A stretch of 64,000 nucleotides of DNA from Bin5 sp965221345 (GTDB lineage Bacteria; Chloroflexota; Anaerolineae; Caldilineales; Caldilineaceae). The DNA lies in NCBI GenBank assembly GCA_965221345.1, contig CBDCSD010000002.1:2666001-2730000 (forward strand), in the 5' to 3' direction. The notes beneath the pieces are model-generated. The model was not told where the DNA came from and did not search any database. It was given only the letters and a program-made list of their open reading frames with translations. Below are positions 16,393-25,499 of the stretch, one piece after another; the stretch's first letter is position 1; each line of letters starts with the position of its first letter. The translations under genes were made by a program, and so were the position numbers.

Positions 16393-18084
16393 ATGGTGGA
16401 CGGCAGTTTCCATCGCCCGAGGCCGAACCGATGGAAGCAGTTTTTGCGTCGAATTCGCACCCCCATTGTAGCACAACCGCGGGATCCGGAGTCAGTCAAG
16501 GTCTCGGCAGCCGGCACTTGGCTGGGACGCAGGCGTCGGCAGCGCCCCCCACTTCGGTCCCAGTTTGCAATCGCGCTGACGGTTGTACTTGTCGCCTGTC
16601 TGTACCTTCCCCGGCGCCTCGCGGCGCCAGTTGCCTCGCAAGGGCTGAGGCCGGTCCCAGTGCCCGTGCCGGCGCCAACATCCGCCATCGTACTCTCCGT
16701 TTCCGAATCGCAGTTGCAAAACCCGCAATCCGTTTCCACGGCCAGTTCAACACGCGTCGCCCAACTGATACCAGCGTCACTTTCGCAGAAGTTGGATCGT
16801 CCTGCGGTAGAGCTTGCTCCCCTGGCGCCGATGATCGTGCAGAGTGAGGAAGCTACCGAACCAGGGATCGAAACCGACGTTTCAACCCAACGCGCTCCTC
16901 TTGCAAACAGCTCTATATCACCGGACAGGCCTGCCAACATCGATCCCATTTATCTCTTCAATGCGGACATCCTCCCACAATCTGATGTTGAAGGCGTACT
17001 GCTGCCGGAGTCGTACAGAGACGTGCTCAACCCCACGATCAATGATGAGTTCGTCTCGCGACCGCCGATGTTCGGGTTGAGCAGTAAACAGCCGTTGGCC
17101 TTGAGCACACCGGTACCACCGCTGAGCGATGTCCAGCGTTTTGTATCCAGGCCGCCGATGGGTGGCTTGAATCTCCTGCGCGAGGTGATCGACAAGGCGC
17201 GCGATTCCCAGTCGTTTCAGGTCGATTTGGGTGTCGATACGGGCCTTGCGCCGCGTACACCGAGCGGGCCAGGCAGCCTGTGGCCGACCTTCGACCCGCC
17301 AAATACTTTCAGCGGCGAACACTTCTGGCTTGAACTACCTTTCCCCGTCGGTTTCAATCAGCAGTACAGTCCCGGCTACCAGTTCGGCAGCACCGGTGGC
17401 GGACGCTACCGAATCCATCACGGAGTCGACATCGGCAATCCGGTTGGCACCCCCGTGCTCGCCACTGCTTCCGGCGAAGTCGTTCATGCCGGGCCGGACA
17501 ACCCTGAGCTTCTCGGTCCCTACAACGATTTCTATGGGAATTCGGTTGTCATTCGCCTTGATCGCACGCTGAACACCTCGCGGGGGGAACAGGATATATT
17601 TGTCCTATATGGCCACCTTTCCAATGTGGGAGTTCAGCAGGGCCAATGGGTGGGGGCCGGTGATTATCTGGGCGGGGTAGGCATGACCGGCATAGCGATT
17701 GGACCCCATTTGCATATGGAGGTTCGAATCGGGCAAGACAGTTACTTGCACACCGTCAATCCTGCACTGTGGATGCGCCCCGTAGCCTATACAGGTACGG
17801 TGGCGGTACGGCTGCTTTCCGCAACGGGCCGCACCTGGCCCGGCGTTCAAATCTCGGTATACCGCTATGAGGAGACCGGTATCCGCTGGTACCGCGTTAT
17901 CGAGACATATCCCGAACAGGAAAGCATCGGACCGGACCCGTCATGGGGCGAGAATGGCGCTCTCAGCCATATCCCCGCCGGCAACTACTTCATTTCAGGC
18001 TATGTGAACGGCGAGGAGGTCAGGCAGGACATCACAGTTCGAGACGGTGAAACGACCTTTGTCGAACTGCGCACACAGCAGTAA
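16393..18084 (+). CDS. Membrane-anchored M23 family peptidase
   Basis: The start chosen at 16393 gives 563 residues; an earlier in-frame start at 16252 would overlap trmD. A basic N-terminus is followed by one membrane segment (QFAIALTVVLVACLYL), a low-complexity Pro/Val/Ser-rich linker, and a C-terminal LytM/M23 domain. The zinc motifs are intact: HHGVDIG (HxxxD type) and GPHLHMEVR (HxH type). M23 enzymes cleave peptidoglycan cross-bridges. A Gly/Thr-rich beta domain after the catalytic part (VAVRLLSATGRTWPGVQI) resembles a carboxypeptidase-regulatory-like fold. The start codon is uncertain because no clear ribosome site is visible. Confidence 0.85.
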   Translation: MVDGSFHRPRPNRWKQFLRRIRTPIVAQPRDPESVKVSAAGTWLGRRRRQRPPLRSQFAIALTVVLVACLYLPRRLAAPVASQGLRPVPVPVPAPTSAIVLSVSESQLQNPQSVSTASSTRVAQLIPASLSQKLDRPAVELAPLAPMIVQSEEATEPGIETDVSTQRAPLANSSISPDRPANIDPIYLFNADILPQSDVEGVLLPESYRDVLNPTINDEFVSRPPMFGLSSKQPLALSTPVPPLSDVQRFVSRPPMGGLNLLREVIDKARDSQSFQVDLGVDTGLAPRTPSGPGSLWPTFDPPNTFSGEHFWLELPFPVGFNQQYSPGYQFGSTGGGRYRIHHGVDIGNPVGTPVLATASGEVVHAGPDNPELLGPYNDFYGNSVVIRLDRTLNTSRGEQDIFVLYGHLSNVGVQQGQWVGAGDYLGGVGMTGIAIGPHLHMEVRIGQDSYLHTVNPALWMRPVAYTGTVAVRLLSATGRTWPGVQISVYRYEETGIRWYRVIETYPEQESIGPDPSWGENGALSHIPAGNYFISGYVNGEEVRQDITVRDGETTFVELRTQQ

Positions 18085-18279
18085 AAACGCCTTGGATGTG
18101 CAGGAAGGTGTAGCCGGAAAGGAAGACAGGTTGTTTCATGCGCTGGAGGCGCTCTTTCCTCGAACTTTGTGAATTTCTACCCGCTAATCGCTAAGCATGG
18201 CTGCGTCGCCCGCCAATAGTCGTGCCTCTGCGAACAGTGGTATGGCGTTGGCGGCCAAGCGTGTCTGCGCCCACATTTT

Positions 18280-20100
18280 TTGAAAGTTTACATGGATTTC
18301 TTCAAGACTCTTTTCAAGTTTACCCTTCCTTATCGAACCCCTCTGCTGGCAACGGTCTTCAGCATGGTCCTGCTTGTGGGAGTGCAACTCTTTGCTCCCT
18401 GGTTCATCCGCGAACTGATCGCTACCGTGCGCACCGGGAACTCAGATGCTCTCTCCTCCGGTCTCATTACTCGTCTTTCTCTCCTCGCCTTGGCCATCTA
18501 CGCGGCAAGGGCCGGGCTGGAGTTCCTGCGCAGTTACATGGCTCATGTAGCAGGCTGGGGCGTGGTGGCCGATGTGCGAGTCGCCGTCTACCGGCATCTC
18601 CAGCGGCTGTCACTGCACTATTACGAAGACAAGCAGACCGGCCAGCTGATGTCGCGGGTGGTCAACGATTCGGACCTGCTGGAAAAACTGATCGCCCACG
18701 CCGTGCCCGACGTGCTGGTGAATGTGCTGACCCTGGTGGGCGTAAGCGCAGTGCTGCTGACTATGAACACGCAGCTTACGCTACTGACCCTGGTTCCCAT
18801 ACCAATCATCGTCTTGGCAATGCGAGGCTTCGCCAAGTACGTACGCCCGGCCTTTCGCGAGCGCCAGGCTGAATTGGGTGAACTCAACGCCATTCTGCAG
18901 GACAATCTCTCCGGTATTCGTGAAATCAAGACCTTCACCCGCGAACGGACGGAATCAGACCGAATCGGCGTCCGGATCGAGAATTACAAGCGCTCTCTTC
19001 TGCATGCGCTCAGGCTGCTGGCTACTTTTGAGCCGTTTGTCCATTTCGCATCGGCGCTGGGTGTCGTTGTCGTTATCTACTTTGGCGGTAGATTGGCACT
19101 CGGCGGTGAACTGCTTATAGAAGACCTCGTGGCCTTCTTTCTCTACCTGGAACTGTTTTACCAGCCTGTGCGCCACCTGAGCCATGCCTGGGAGGCGATC
19201 CAGGAGGCGCTGGCTGGAGCGGAGCGCGTGAGTGAACTCCTCCGCGAAGAACCCGATATTGTCGACCAGCCGGACGCCATCGAGTACCGCGGGCGGGCGC
19301 GAGGAAAAGTCAGTTTCGAAAATGTCAGTTTTTCCTACCTGACCGACCGGCCCATCCTGCGCAACATCAACTTGGAGATACCCGCCGCCTCCGTCGTCGC
19401 CCTGGTCGGTCCGACCGGTGTTGGCAAGTCAACGCTGGCCAGCCTGGTTCCCCGATTCTATGATGTGAATGAAGGGCGGATTATGCTTGACGGGCATGAT
19501 ACCCGCGATTTGACTATCGAGAGTCTGCGCCGGCAGATCAGTATCGTCCTGCAGGACGTCTTCCTTTTCCATGGCACCGTGCGGGAAAACATTCTGTTTG
19601 GGAGGCCGGGCGCCGGGGACGAAGAAATGAAGGAGGCAGCGCGCGTGGCAAACGCCGTCGAATTCATCGACAAGCTGCCAGACGGTTACGATACCGTTAT
19701 CGGCGAAAGGGGTGTAAAGCTCTCGGGTGGCCAGAAACAGCGCCTGGCCATTGCCCGCGCCGTGCTCAAGGATGCGCCGATTCTGATCCTCGACGAGGCG
19801 ACTTCTTCAGTCGACACAGAGACAGAGCAACTGATTCAGCAGGCGCTGGAACGGCTGATGGCAGGGCGGACAACGCTGATGATCGCCCACCGGCTTTCCA
19901 CGATCCGCAACGCCGATCAGATCGTTGTCTTGCGAGACGAAGGCATCGCCGAACAGGGCAGCCATGACGAACTAATGGCGGTGGATGGCGTCTATCGCCA
20001 TCTAAATCTCGTACAATCTCGACTGAATGAAGAGGAGCCGGCCGTTGAGCAGCAGCTGGCGTGGACCTCCTCGGCCCGTCCTCTACCGGTCACCGTCTGA
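18280..20100 (+). CDS. ABC exporter, fused permease-ATPase (MsbA/LmrA-like)
   Basis: The 606-residue half-transporter has an N-terminal six-helix exporter domain and a C-terminal nucleotide-binding domain. Walker A GPTGVGKST is at 377-385, the signature LSGGQKQR at about 481-488 and Walker B ILILDEATS near 501. The first possible start is TTG at 18280; ATG at 18292 is equally plausible. The substrate is unknown: lipids, peptides or drugs are usual. Its 3' end overlaps the convergent amidohydrolase by 18 bases. Confidence 0.92.
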   Translation: MKVYMDFFKTLFKFTLPYRTPLLATVFSMVLLVGVQLFAPWFIRELIATVRTGNSDALSSGLITRLSLLALAIYAARAGLEFLRSYMAHVAGWGVVADVRVAVYRHLQRLSLHYYEDKQTGQLMSRVVNDSDLLEKLIAHAVPDVLVNVLTLVGVSAVLLTMNTQLTLLTLVPIPIIVLAMRGFAKYVRPAFRERQAELGELNAILQDNLSGIREIKTFTRERTESDRIGVRIENYKRSLLHALRLLATFEPFVHFASALGVVVVIYFGGRLALGGELLIEDLVAFFLYLELFYQPVRHLSHAWEAIQEALAGAERVSELLREEPDIVDQPDAIEYRGRARGKVSFENVSFSYLTDRPILRNINLEIPAASVVALVGPTGVGKSTLASLVPRFYDVNEGRIMLDGHDTRDLTIESLRRQISIVLQDVFLFHGTVRENILFGRPGAGDEEMKEAARVANAVEFIDKLPDGYDTVIGERGVKLSGGQKQRLAIARAVLKDAPILILDEATSSVDTETEQLIQQALERLMAGRTTLMIAHRLSTIRNADQIVVLRDEGIAEQGSHDELMAVDGVYRHLNLVQSRLNEEEPAVEQQLAWTSSARPLPVTV

Positions 20101-20937
20101 GTCGAGCAGGCGGCGAAGATTCTCACCCATGATCAGAGCCTGATCCGCCTCAGTGATGAAACCACAGTGGCTTCGAAAGCACTCGATGGCCTGACGATAG
20201 GTCATATTTCGCAGGCAGACGGGATAGTCGGAGCCCCAGTACAACCGCTCGGGACCAAAGGTTTCGTATAGCGGCAGTACGATTTCCTTAATCGAATCTG
20301 CATAGGGAAAGTCCCAGAAACCCTGCTTTGTCGAATAGTAAAACCCGGAAACTTTGACACCGATATTGGCGAATCGCGCCGAGGCCAGAACCTGTTCCAG
20401 CCTATCCTTTTCGCCGACGCTAGGGTGTCCCATATGGTGAATCAGAATCGGTAGCCGCGGAAGCTGCTCCGCCACCCTGTGCAATGCGGCGTGGTGATGG
20501 GGCGAGCAGGCGATACTGGCGATCAACCCCAATTCCGCCGCCGTTCTGAAGAAGGCCAGCCCGTCATCACCGTAAAGCCAGCTACCGTCGTCCTCGGCCT
20601 TCAAATAGTGAGTAAATGCCGACAACGACCAGCGCTCCGCAGCATGGCGTAGCCGCCCCGCCGCGCCCGGCGTGTGGTATGTTTCCGACCAGCTACAATC
20701 TACATCCGCCACTTGGCGAATGCGTCCGGAGTAAAGCCGGCCCATCCGGGCGATGTAGTCATTGTTGTGCGGATTGTGTTCGATCCCGGCACAGACCAGG
20801 AATGCCTGGTCCACGCCGTTCACGTCCATCTCGTTCAGTAGTTGCTCAAAGCGGCCCTTGCCGTGAAAGTCCGGCACGGGCGGCTGGTAGGGCCAGCGCT
20901 CCCAAGCGTGGCAGTGGCTGTCGATTATCATGGGCAC
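20083..20937 (-). CDS. Amidohydrolase (TIM-barrel, Amidohydro_2 family)
   Basis: The 284-residue protein begins with the metal motif IDSHCHAW and ends with WGSDYPVCL, the two signatures of the Amidohydro_2 family of lactonases, hydrolases and decarboxylases. The central HHMGHPS contributes another ligand histidine. The start may be GTG at 20937 or ATG at 20931. It follows the dioxygenase gene almost directly and shares its strand with the enolase-superfamily dehydratase, suggesting a small sugar-acid or aromatic catabolic operon (23029 to 20083). Lactone hydrolysis is one possible role. Confidence 0.85.
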   Translation of the reverse strand: MPMIIDSHCHAWERWPYQPPVPDFHGKGRFEQLLNEMDVNGVDQAFLVCAGIEHNPHNNDYIARMGRLYSGRIRQVADVDCSWSETYHTPGAAGRLRHAAERWSLSAFTHYLKAEDDGSWLYGDDGLAFFRTAAELGLIASIACSPHHHAALHRVAEQLPRLPILIHHMGHPSVGEKDRLEQVLASARFANIGVKVSGFYYSTKQGFWDFPYADSIKEIVLPLYETFGPERLYWGSDYPVCLRNMTYRQAIECFRSHCGFITEADQALIMGENLRRLLDSDGDR

Positions 20938-20938
20938 T

Positions 20939-21799
20939 TCATTCCGCGCCTGCGAAGACCGGCTTCTCGAGAATCGTCTGGGTCTCGTAAATCGAACCCC
21001 CGCGCACGGCCTCCGGCCAAGGCATCAACACAGGTACATCGACCAGCCGAGGGCGGTTGGTGGGTTCGCCGCGCACCATCGAATCCAGATAAGCCTGCCA
21101 GTTGGGGTAGCCCTGCAGAGACCAGGCGTCAGGGGCGCAGTATTGATAGAGTAGCAACCGTCGTGGTCTGGACGAGACGTTCTTAGCGGACGCATGCAGC
21201 GTTCGCACATGGTGGATTGAAATGCCGCCCGCCTCCAACTCGATAGGCACTGCCTTATCCGCGTCCGGCACCTCAACCGTGACTGCGCCGGCAAAGTGCC
21301 CGTCCTGATGATGCGAATATACCGGGCCCTTGTGCGAGCCGGGAATGACAAGCAGGCAGCCGTTTTCGTACTTCATTTCGTCCATGCTGACGCCCACAGC
21401 CAGCAGATCATCATTGGTATGAGGATAGAAAGCCCAGTCCTGATGCCACTCTACCGGGCTGCCGTATTCCGGTGACTTCATATTGAGCTTGTTGCCATTC
21501 GTGCGCAGCCCAGGCCCGACAAGCTGTTCGGCAATGTCCAGGATTCCAGGATGATTGAGGAATTTCTTGTATACCTCATGCTGCGTGACTGGATCCTTGA
21601 GCCGGCGCAGCTTGGGCGACTCCGGCGTGTGACCTGGCTCCAGGTCGAAGACGTCGGTATGCTCTGTAACGCTGGCGCTGAGCTGAACGAACCCTTCGGT
21701 CACCCGGCGTAGTTCCGCCACCTCGTCAGACGACAGGACGCCTTCCACGCCCAGGTAGCCGTTCTCGTGATAGAAGTCAATCTGTTTGCTGCTAAGCAT
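20939..21799 (-). CDS. Phytanoyl-CoA dioxygenase family protein
   Basis: The 286-residue protein is an Fe(II)/2-oxoglutarate-dependent oxygenase. Iron ligands are visible as WHQDW (His119, Asp121) and the distal His202 in RTLHAS, with the 2-oxoglutarate arginine in SRPRRLLLYQY. AAGGAG lies upstream of the ATG. Bacterial members hydroxylate diverse small molecules, so the substrate is open. It is linked to an amidohydrolase and a dehydratase. A second, diverged family member is at 43025. Confidence 0.88.
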   Translation of the reverse strand: MLSSKQIDFYHENGYLGVEGVLSSDEVAELRRVTEGFVQLSASVTEHTDVFDLEPGHTPESPKLRRLKDPVTQHEVYKKFLNHPGILDIAEQLVGPGLRTNGNKLNMKSPEYGSPVEWHQDWAFYPHTNDDLLAVGVSMDEMKYENGCLLVIPGSHKGPVYSHHQDGHFAGAVTVEVPDADKAVPIELEAGGISIHHVRTLHASAKNVSSRPRRLLLYQYCAPDAWSLQGYPNWQAYLDSMVRGEPTNRPRLVDVPVLMPWPEAVRGGSIYETQTILEKPVFAGAE

Positions 21800-21865
21800 G
21801 TGGATGCTCCTTGTGGATAGATTGGACGAGCCGCGCTATGATTTCGTCATTCGCTAAGATGTGCC

Positions 21866-23029
21866 TCAAAAATATGGTTCGATCCACTCTTCCAAGATTT
21901 CAAGCCCGAAGCCCGGCGCATCGGCGGGGACCAGCCAGCCTTCTTCTGCGACTGCCTGGCCGGGGATGCCTGCAGACTCCTGCAATGGCACGCCAGGCGC
22001 AGAACCGATAAAGTACTCCAACCACGGGACGCAGGCAACGGCATGGGTGAAATGCTGGCCGAAAGGATTGCGCCCTCCTCCGTGCAGGATCACCTTCTTG
22101 CCGGCGGCGTCAGCCGCTGACGCGATCTTCAGACAGGTGCTCAGGCCGCCGACCCAATTGATGTCCGGCTGCAGAATGTCGACGACGTTGTGCCGCAACG
22201 CCCATTGGAAGGGCATATGGGTATACCAGTGTTCGCCGGTGCTGAGCGTCTGCCAGGGGATTCGTTCGCGTACCTCGACATGCCCGTCGAGGTCTTCCGA
22301 AAGGAGACACTCCTCCATCCACTTGAGCCGGTAAGGGCGTAGAATTTCGGCCAGACGTACCGTGTATTCGATGTCGAAAGCCATCCAACAGTCGAGCATC
22401 AGTTCGGCTTCGTCGCCGACCAGTTCCCTGGCTTCGGCCACCATCTGCTCGTTCTTGCGCAGGCCGTCCAGACCATCCGCTGGGCCATATGGGCAGGCCA
22501 GTTTGAATGCGCGGAAACCCAGCTCCTTGTACCAGTCAAGATCGTTGCCGGTCGAATAACAGAACTGCCTGTCCTTCTGCGCACCTCCGATGAGACTGTA
22601 GACAGGCTGGCCCAGCAATTTGCCCTTGGCGTCCCAAAGCGCCAGGTCCACCGCACTGACCGCGTAGGCAGCAAGCCCGACCGAGCCGTACGGCTTCGTC
22701 ATGCGAAACATCATGTCTGCCAGCCGCTGAATTGCCAGACCGTCCTCTCCAATGAGATTGGGGGCAATGTGATCGTCAATAATGGCCGCGGCCACCCGCC
22801 CATTGTCGGTCTGCCCCAGGCCCCACGTCCCGTCCTCAAGCGTTACCTTGCACCAGACCGGCCCCCAGCGACTGGGTGTCCAAAGGCTCCGGTGCCGCTT
22901 GACTTTGGGATACCAGGACATGGGATTAGCGACTTCTGCGGTCTCTGCCCAGCCCTTGCGTCGGGGCTCTGTCCTCTGCGAAGGAGCGGGGAAATTGACG
23001 CGCACTGCGCGGACATCTGTGATTTTCAT
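21866..23029 (-). CDS. Enolase-superfamily sugar-acid dehydratase (L-rhamnonate dehydratase-like)
   Basis: The 387-residue protein belongs to the mandelate racemase / muconate lactonizing group. It shows FKLACPYGPADG, the metal-binding series LMLDCW, WMEECL and STGEHWY, and ILHGGGRNPFGQH with the general-base region. This pattern is closest to L-rhamnonate dehydratases. The start MKITDV at 23029 matches the family N-terminus; an upstream in-frame start at 23083 adds 18 unsupported residues. With the dioxygenase and amidohydrolase it forms a same-strand catabolic trio. The sugar-acid specificity is inference. Confidence 0.85.
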   Translation of the reverse strand: MKITDVRAVRVNFPAPSQRTEPRRKGWAETAEVANPMSWYPKVKRHRSLWTPSRWGPVWCKVTLEDGTWGLGQTDNGRVAAAIIDDHIAPNLIGEDGLAIQRLADMMFRMTKPYGSVGLAAYAVSAVDLALWDAKGKLLGQPVYSLIGGAQKDRQFCYSTGNDLDWYKELGFRAFKLACPYGPADGLDGLRKNEQMVAEARELVGDEAELMLDCWMAFDIEYTVRLAEILRPYRLKWMEECLLSEDLDGHVEVRERIPWQTLSTGEHWYTHMPFQWALRHNVVDILQPDINWVGGLSTCLKIASAADAAGKKVILHGGGRNPFGQHFTHAVACVPWLEYFIGSAPGVPLQESAGIPGQAVAEEGWLVPADAPGFGLEILEEWIEPYF

Positions 23030-23133
23030 TTCGTTGATTCTCAACACTCGTTGAATAACCGGACGATAAATCAGGCTGAGCAATAGCGTTCCGTGTCGGT
23101 TTGTAGGTCAAGCTACGCCCGACACAATGAACA

Positions 23134-23964
23134 CTAGGTTACTTCCCCATTTACGTCGGCTTCGTCCCCTTTGTCAGCGTCCATCTCTTCCAGTAGAAGG
23201 CGAAGTAGCTTTCGACGCTCCTCGGCGCTGAGGCCGGCTAGTCTTTCTTCGGGAGTACCCGTTTCAAAGACAAGCTGACGTATTTTCTTGCCATACGCCA
23301 ACACCTTTTCCGGGGTCAACACTTCCGCCATGTTCAACTCTCCTTTCACATTGAGCGTCTGGCGCAGACCGAGAACATAGGCGTACATATCAGCTGATTC
23401 TGCCCACACAGACTTGTCCAGCGAGGCAAAGCCGGCATCCCTTTCCTGTTCGCGACTGGCAAAGAGCTTGACATAGGCATTATTGGAACGCGCCGGCAGC
23501 CGGTTGAGCGCCAACAGCATCACACGTCCAACAAAGGGGATAGTGGTACGAAAGACGCCCCTCTGCACCTCTTCGAATCCCCACAAGGCCAGCCGGCTCT
23601 TTTGTGGCGTCTTGGCGCTAAGCAAAACGGGCAGTGTCTGTTCCTTCGACAACCTCTGCACCTGCCGGTAAAAGAGGTCATATGCCGCGGCTTGGAGGAT
23701 TCCATCCTCGGTCACCGATTCGGTATATTTGAACTCAACAAGGACGTGTGCCGCCGCGCTGTCGCGAACACCGTCCGGCAGCCGTTCACGCTGCGCTTCG
23801 TTCCAAGCTTCGCCCTCTCGCCGCAACAACAGAATGTCCACTCTGGGCGACTCGCTCAGAATACTGGACTCAGTCGTAACAAATACCTGGACCGCAGTCA
23901 GGTTCAACTGCATGCCTGAGCCAAGAAGCTGATGGTACTGCACACGCGCAGCGCGATCGGTCAT
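23134..23964 (-). CDS. Conserved hypothetical protein, PD-(D/E)XK nuclease-like
   Basis: The 276-residue protein starts at MTDRAARVQ in this reading; an upstream start at 24042 is possible. It has VDILLLRR followed about 30 residues later by HVLVEFKYTES, a D...E-x-K arrangement compatible with a PD-(D/E)XK nuclease core. The charged C-terminus (EERLAGLSAEERRKLLRLL) resembles the tails of Rpn-like putative transposase/nuclease proteins. No partner gene is apparent. The family call is tentative. Confidence 0.5.
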   Translation of the reverse strand: MTDRAARVQYHQLLGSGMQLNLTAVQVFVTTESSILSESPRVDILLLRREGEAWNEAQRERLPDGVRDSAAAHVLVEFKYTESVTEDGILQAAAYDLFYRQVQRLSKEQTLPVLLSAKTPQKSRLALWGFEEVQRGVFRTTIPFVGRVMLLALNRLPARSNNAYVKLFASREQERDAGFASLDKSVWAESADMYAYVLGLRQTLNVKGELNMAEVLTPEKVLAYGKKIRQLVFETGTPEERLAGLSAEERRKLLRLLLEEMDADKGDEADVNGEVT

Positions 23965-24208
23965 GTCAGGGGAGTGACGACTCGACTCGTCCGGTAGTGA
24001 AGTAGCTGGCCGCGCCGACCACAGTGGTCTACAGGTCTCCACTGATGAACTGTTGTCGCCATTTTGCCCTGTACCGCGTCACCGGACATCGTACTAGGCG
24101 CGCGTACTGTCAGCCCCTGAACGGTACTTGATATCCCTTCAGTTGTCAAAGCAGGAAACAACCGCAAAAGGTCGACCGATCCGTGAGCGCAAACGGCAGG
24201 ACCATAAA

Positions 24209-24237
24209 AGGACAGAACGAAGGAGTTGCGATATAAT
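24209..24237 (+). promoter_or_regulatory. Candidate sigma70-type promoter
   Basis: AGGACA (24209-24214), a 17-bp spacer and a consensus TATAAT (24232-24237) lie about 70 bases before the phosphotransferase start. The -35 matches four of six consensus bases. The rest of the 23965-24308 gap shows nothing else I can name. Confidence 0.5.
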
Positions 24238-24308
24238 CGCCCGCAAGAGAACAGTGCGCTGACCAAAAGAAAATCTACCTACATCTGTTCAAATGTGTCC
24301 AATTTTCC

Positions 24309-25370
24309 ATGGCTTCCCCTTCCGCATCTGATACCATCGGCGTTCGCTCCGATGAGCGATTTGACGAACACCTCGTCGCGGAATTCCTGCGCGGCAGGCT
24401 GCCTGGTACGGAAAATCCCCTCACCGTACGCCAATTCGGCGGCGGCGCGGCCAATCTCACCTATCTGCTTGACTATGGCAGCCATCAGTACGTGCTGCGC
24501 CGCCCTCCGCTCGGCCCTGTCGCGCCTTCCGCCCATGACATGGCCAGAGAGTCCAAAGTGCTGTTGCGTCTCTGGCAGGCATTCCCGCTCGCGCCCCGGG
24601 CCTACCTGTTCTCAGATGACGAGTCCATCGTCGGCGCACCCTTCTTCGTCATGCAGCGTCGGCACGGCATCGTCGTCCGCGATTCGATTCCGGCGGTCTA
24701 CAACGCTTGGTCCGATGCACCGGCACGTATGAGCAGAGCGCTTGTTGAGACACTATCCGATCTCCATGCGGTTGACTTTGAATCGATCGGCTTAGGAGAT
24801 CTGGGTCGGCCGGCCGGTTTCATCAGGCGCCAGATCGATGGGTGGTGGCGGCGCTGGCAGGCGGCGAAGCTGGAGGATCTGCCTGCGTTGGACGCGGTCT
24901 ATGACTGGCTGCGAAGCAACGAACCACCGGAAGCCGTGCCAGCTTTGGTCCACAACGACTATAAATTGGACAATGTAATGCTGGATGCCGGCGAGCCTGG
25001 ACGTGTCGTCGCCGTCTTTGACTGGGATATGTGTACGCTCGGCGATCCTCTTTCCGACTTAGGCGCATTGCTGGCATGGTGGTGTCTGCCCGACGATCCG
25101 CCCCACTTTCGAACAATGGCAATGATGCCGCTCGACAACCGCTTCCTGCGGCGCGAAGAGCTTATCGCCCACTACGCCGAACATAGCGGCCGCGACCTGT
25201 CAGCCATTCACTTCTATCATGCGCTCAGCCTGTTTCGGGTTACGGTCATAATCGCCCAGATTTATGTCCGCTACGTGCGGGGCCAGACGCAGGATGAACG
25301 ATTCGCCGCCTTCGGCCCGCGCATCCCCGCGGCGGCCCAGGCTGCCCTGGAAGTTGCAAAAGGCCGTTGA
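24309..25370 (+). CDS. Phosphotransferase family protein (APH/ACAD10-like kinase fold)
   Basis: The 353-residue protein has an aminoglycoside-phosphotransferase fold. The catalytic loop is HNDYKLDNVML and the metal-binding motif FDWDMCTLGDPLSDLG; GGGAANLTYLL near residue 45 is the nucleotide loop. This combination is typical of the group related to the kinase domain of human ACAD10/11, which acts on hydroxyacyl-CoA-type substrates. Antibiotic phosphorylation is not implied. It appears to be transcribed from its own promoter. Confidence 0.88.
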   Translation: MASPSASDTIGVRSDERFDEHLVAEFLRGRLPGTENPLTVRQFGGGAANLTYLLDYGSHQYVLRRPPLGPVAPSAHDMARESKVLLRLWQAFPLAPRAYLFSDDESIVGAPFFVMQRRHGIVVRDSIPAVYNAWSDAPARMSRALVETLSDLHAVDFESIGLGDLGRPAGFIRRQIDGWWRRWQAAKLEDLPALDAVYDWLRSNEPPEAVPALVHNDYKLDNVMLDAGEPGRVVAVFDWDMCTLGDPLSDLGALLAWWCLPDDPPHFRTMAMMPLDNRFLRREELIAHYAEHSGRDLSAIHFYHALSLFRVTVIIAQIYVRYVRGQTQDERFAAFGPRIPAAAQAALEVAKGR

Positions 25371-25499
25371 GATTGGACGAATAGCCAAAGCGACGCTCTC
25401 CATCTGGAGCTATCGACAACTTTGACGTGCGTTTCCGGACTGACTATCATATTCTGAAAGAAAGACATTCGTACATCCACTTTGGAAGGAGCGTTTGAC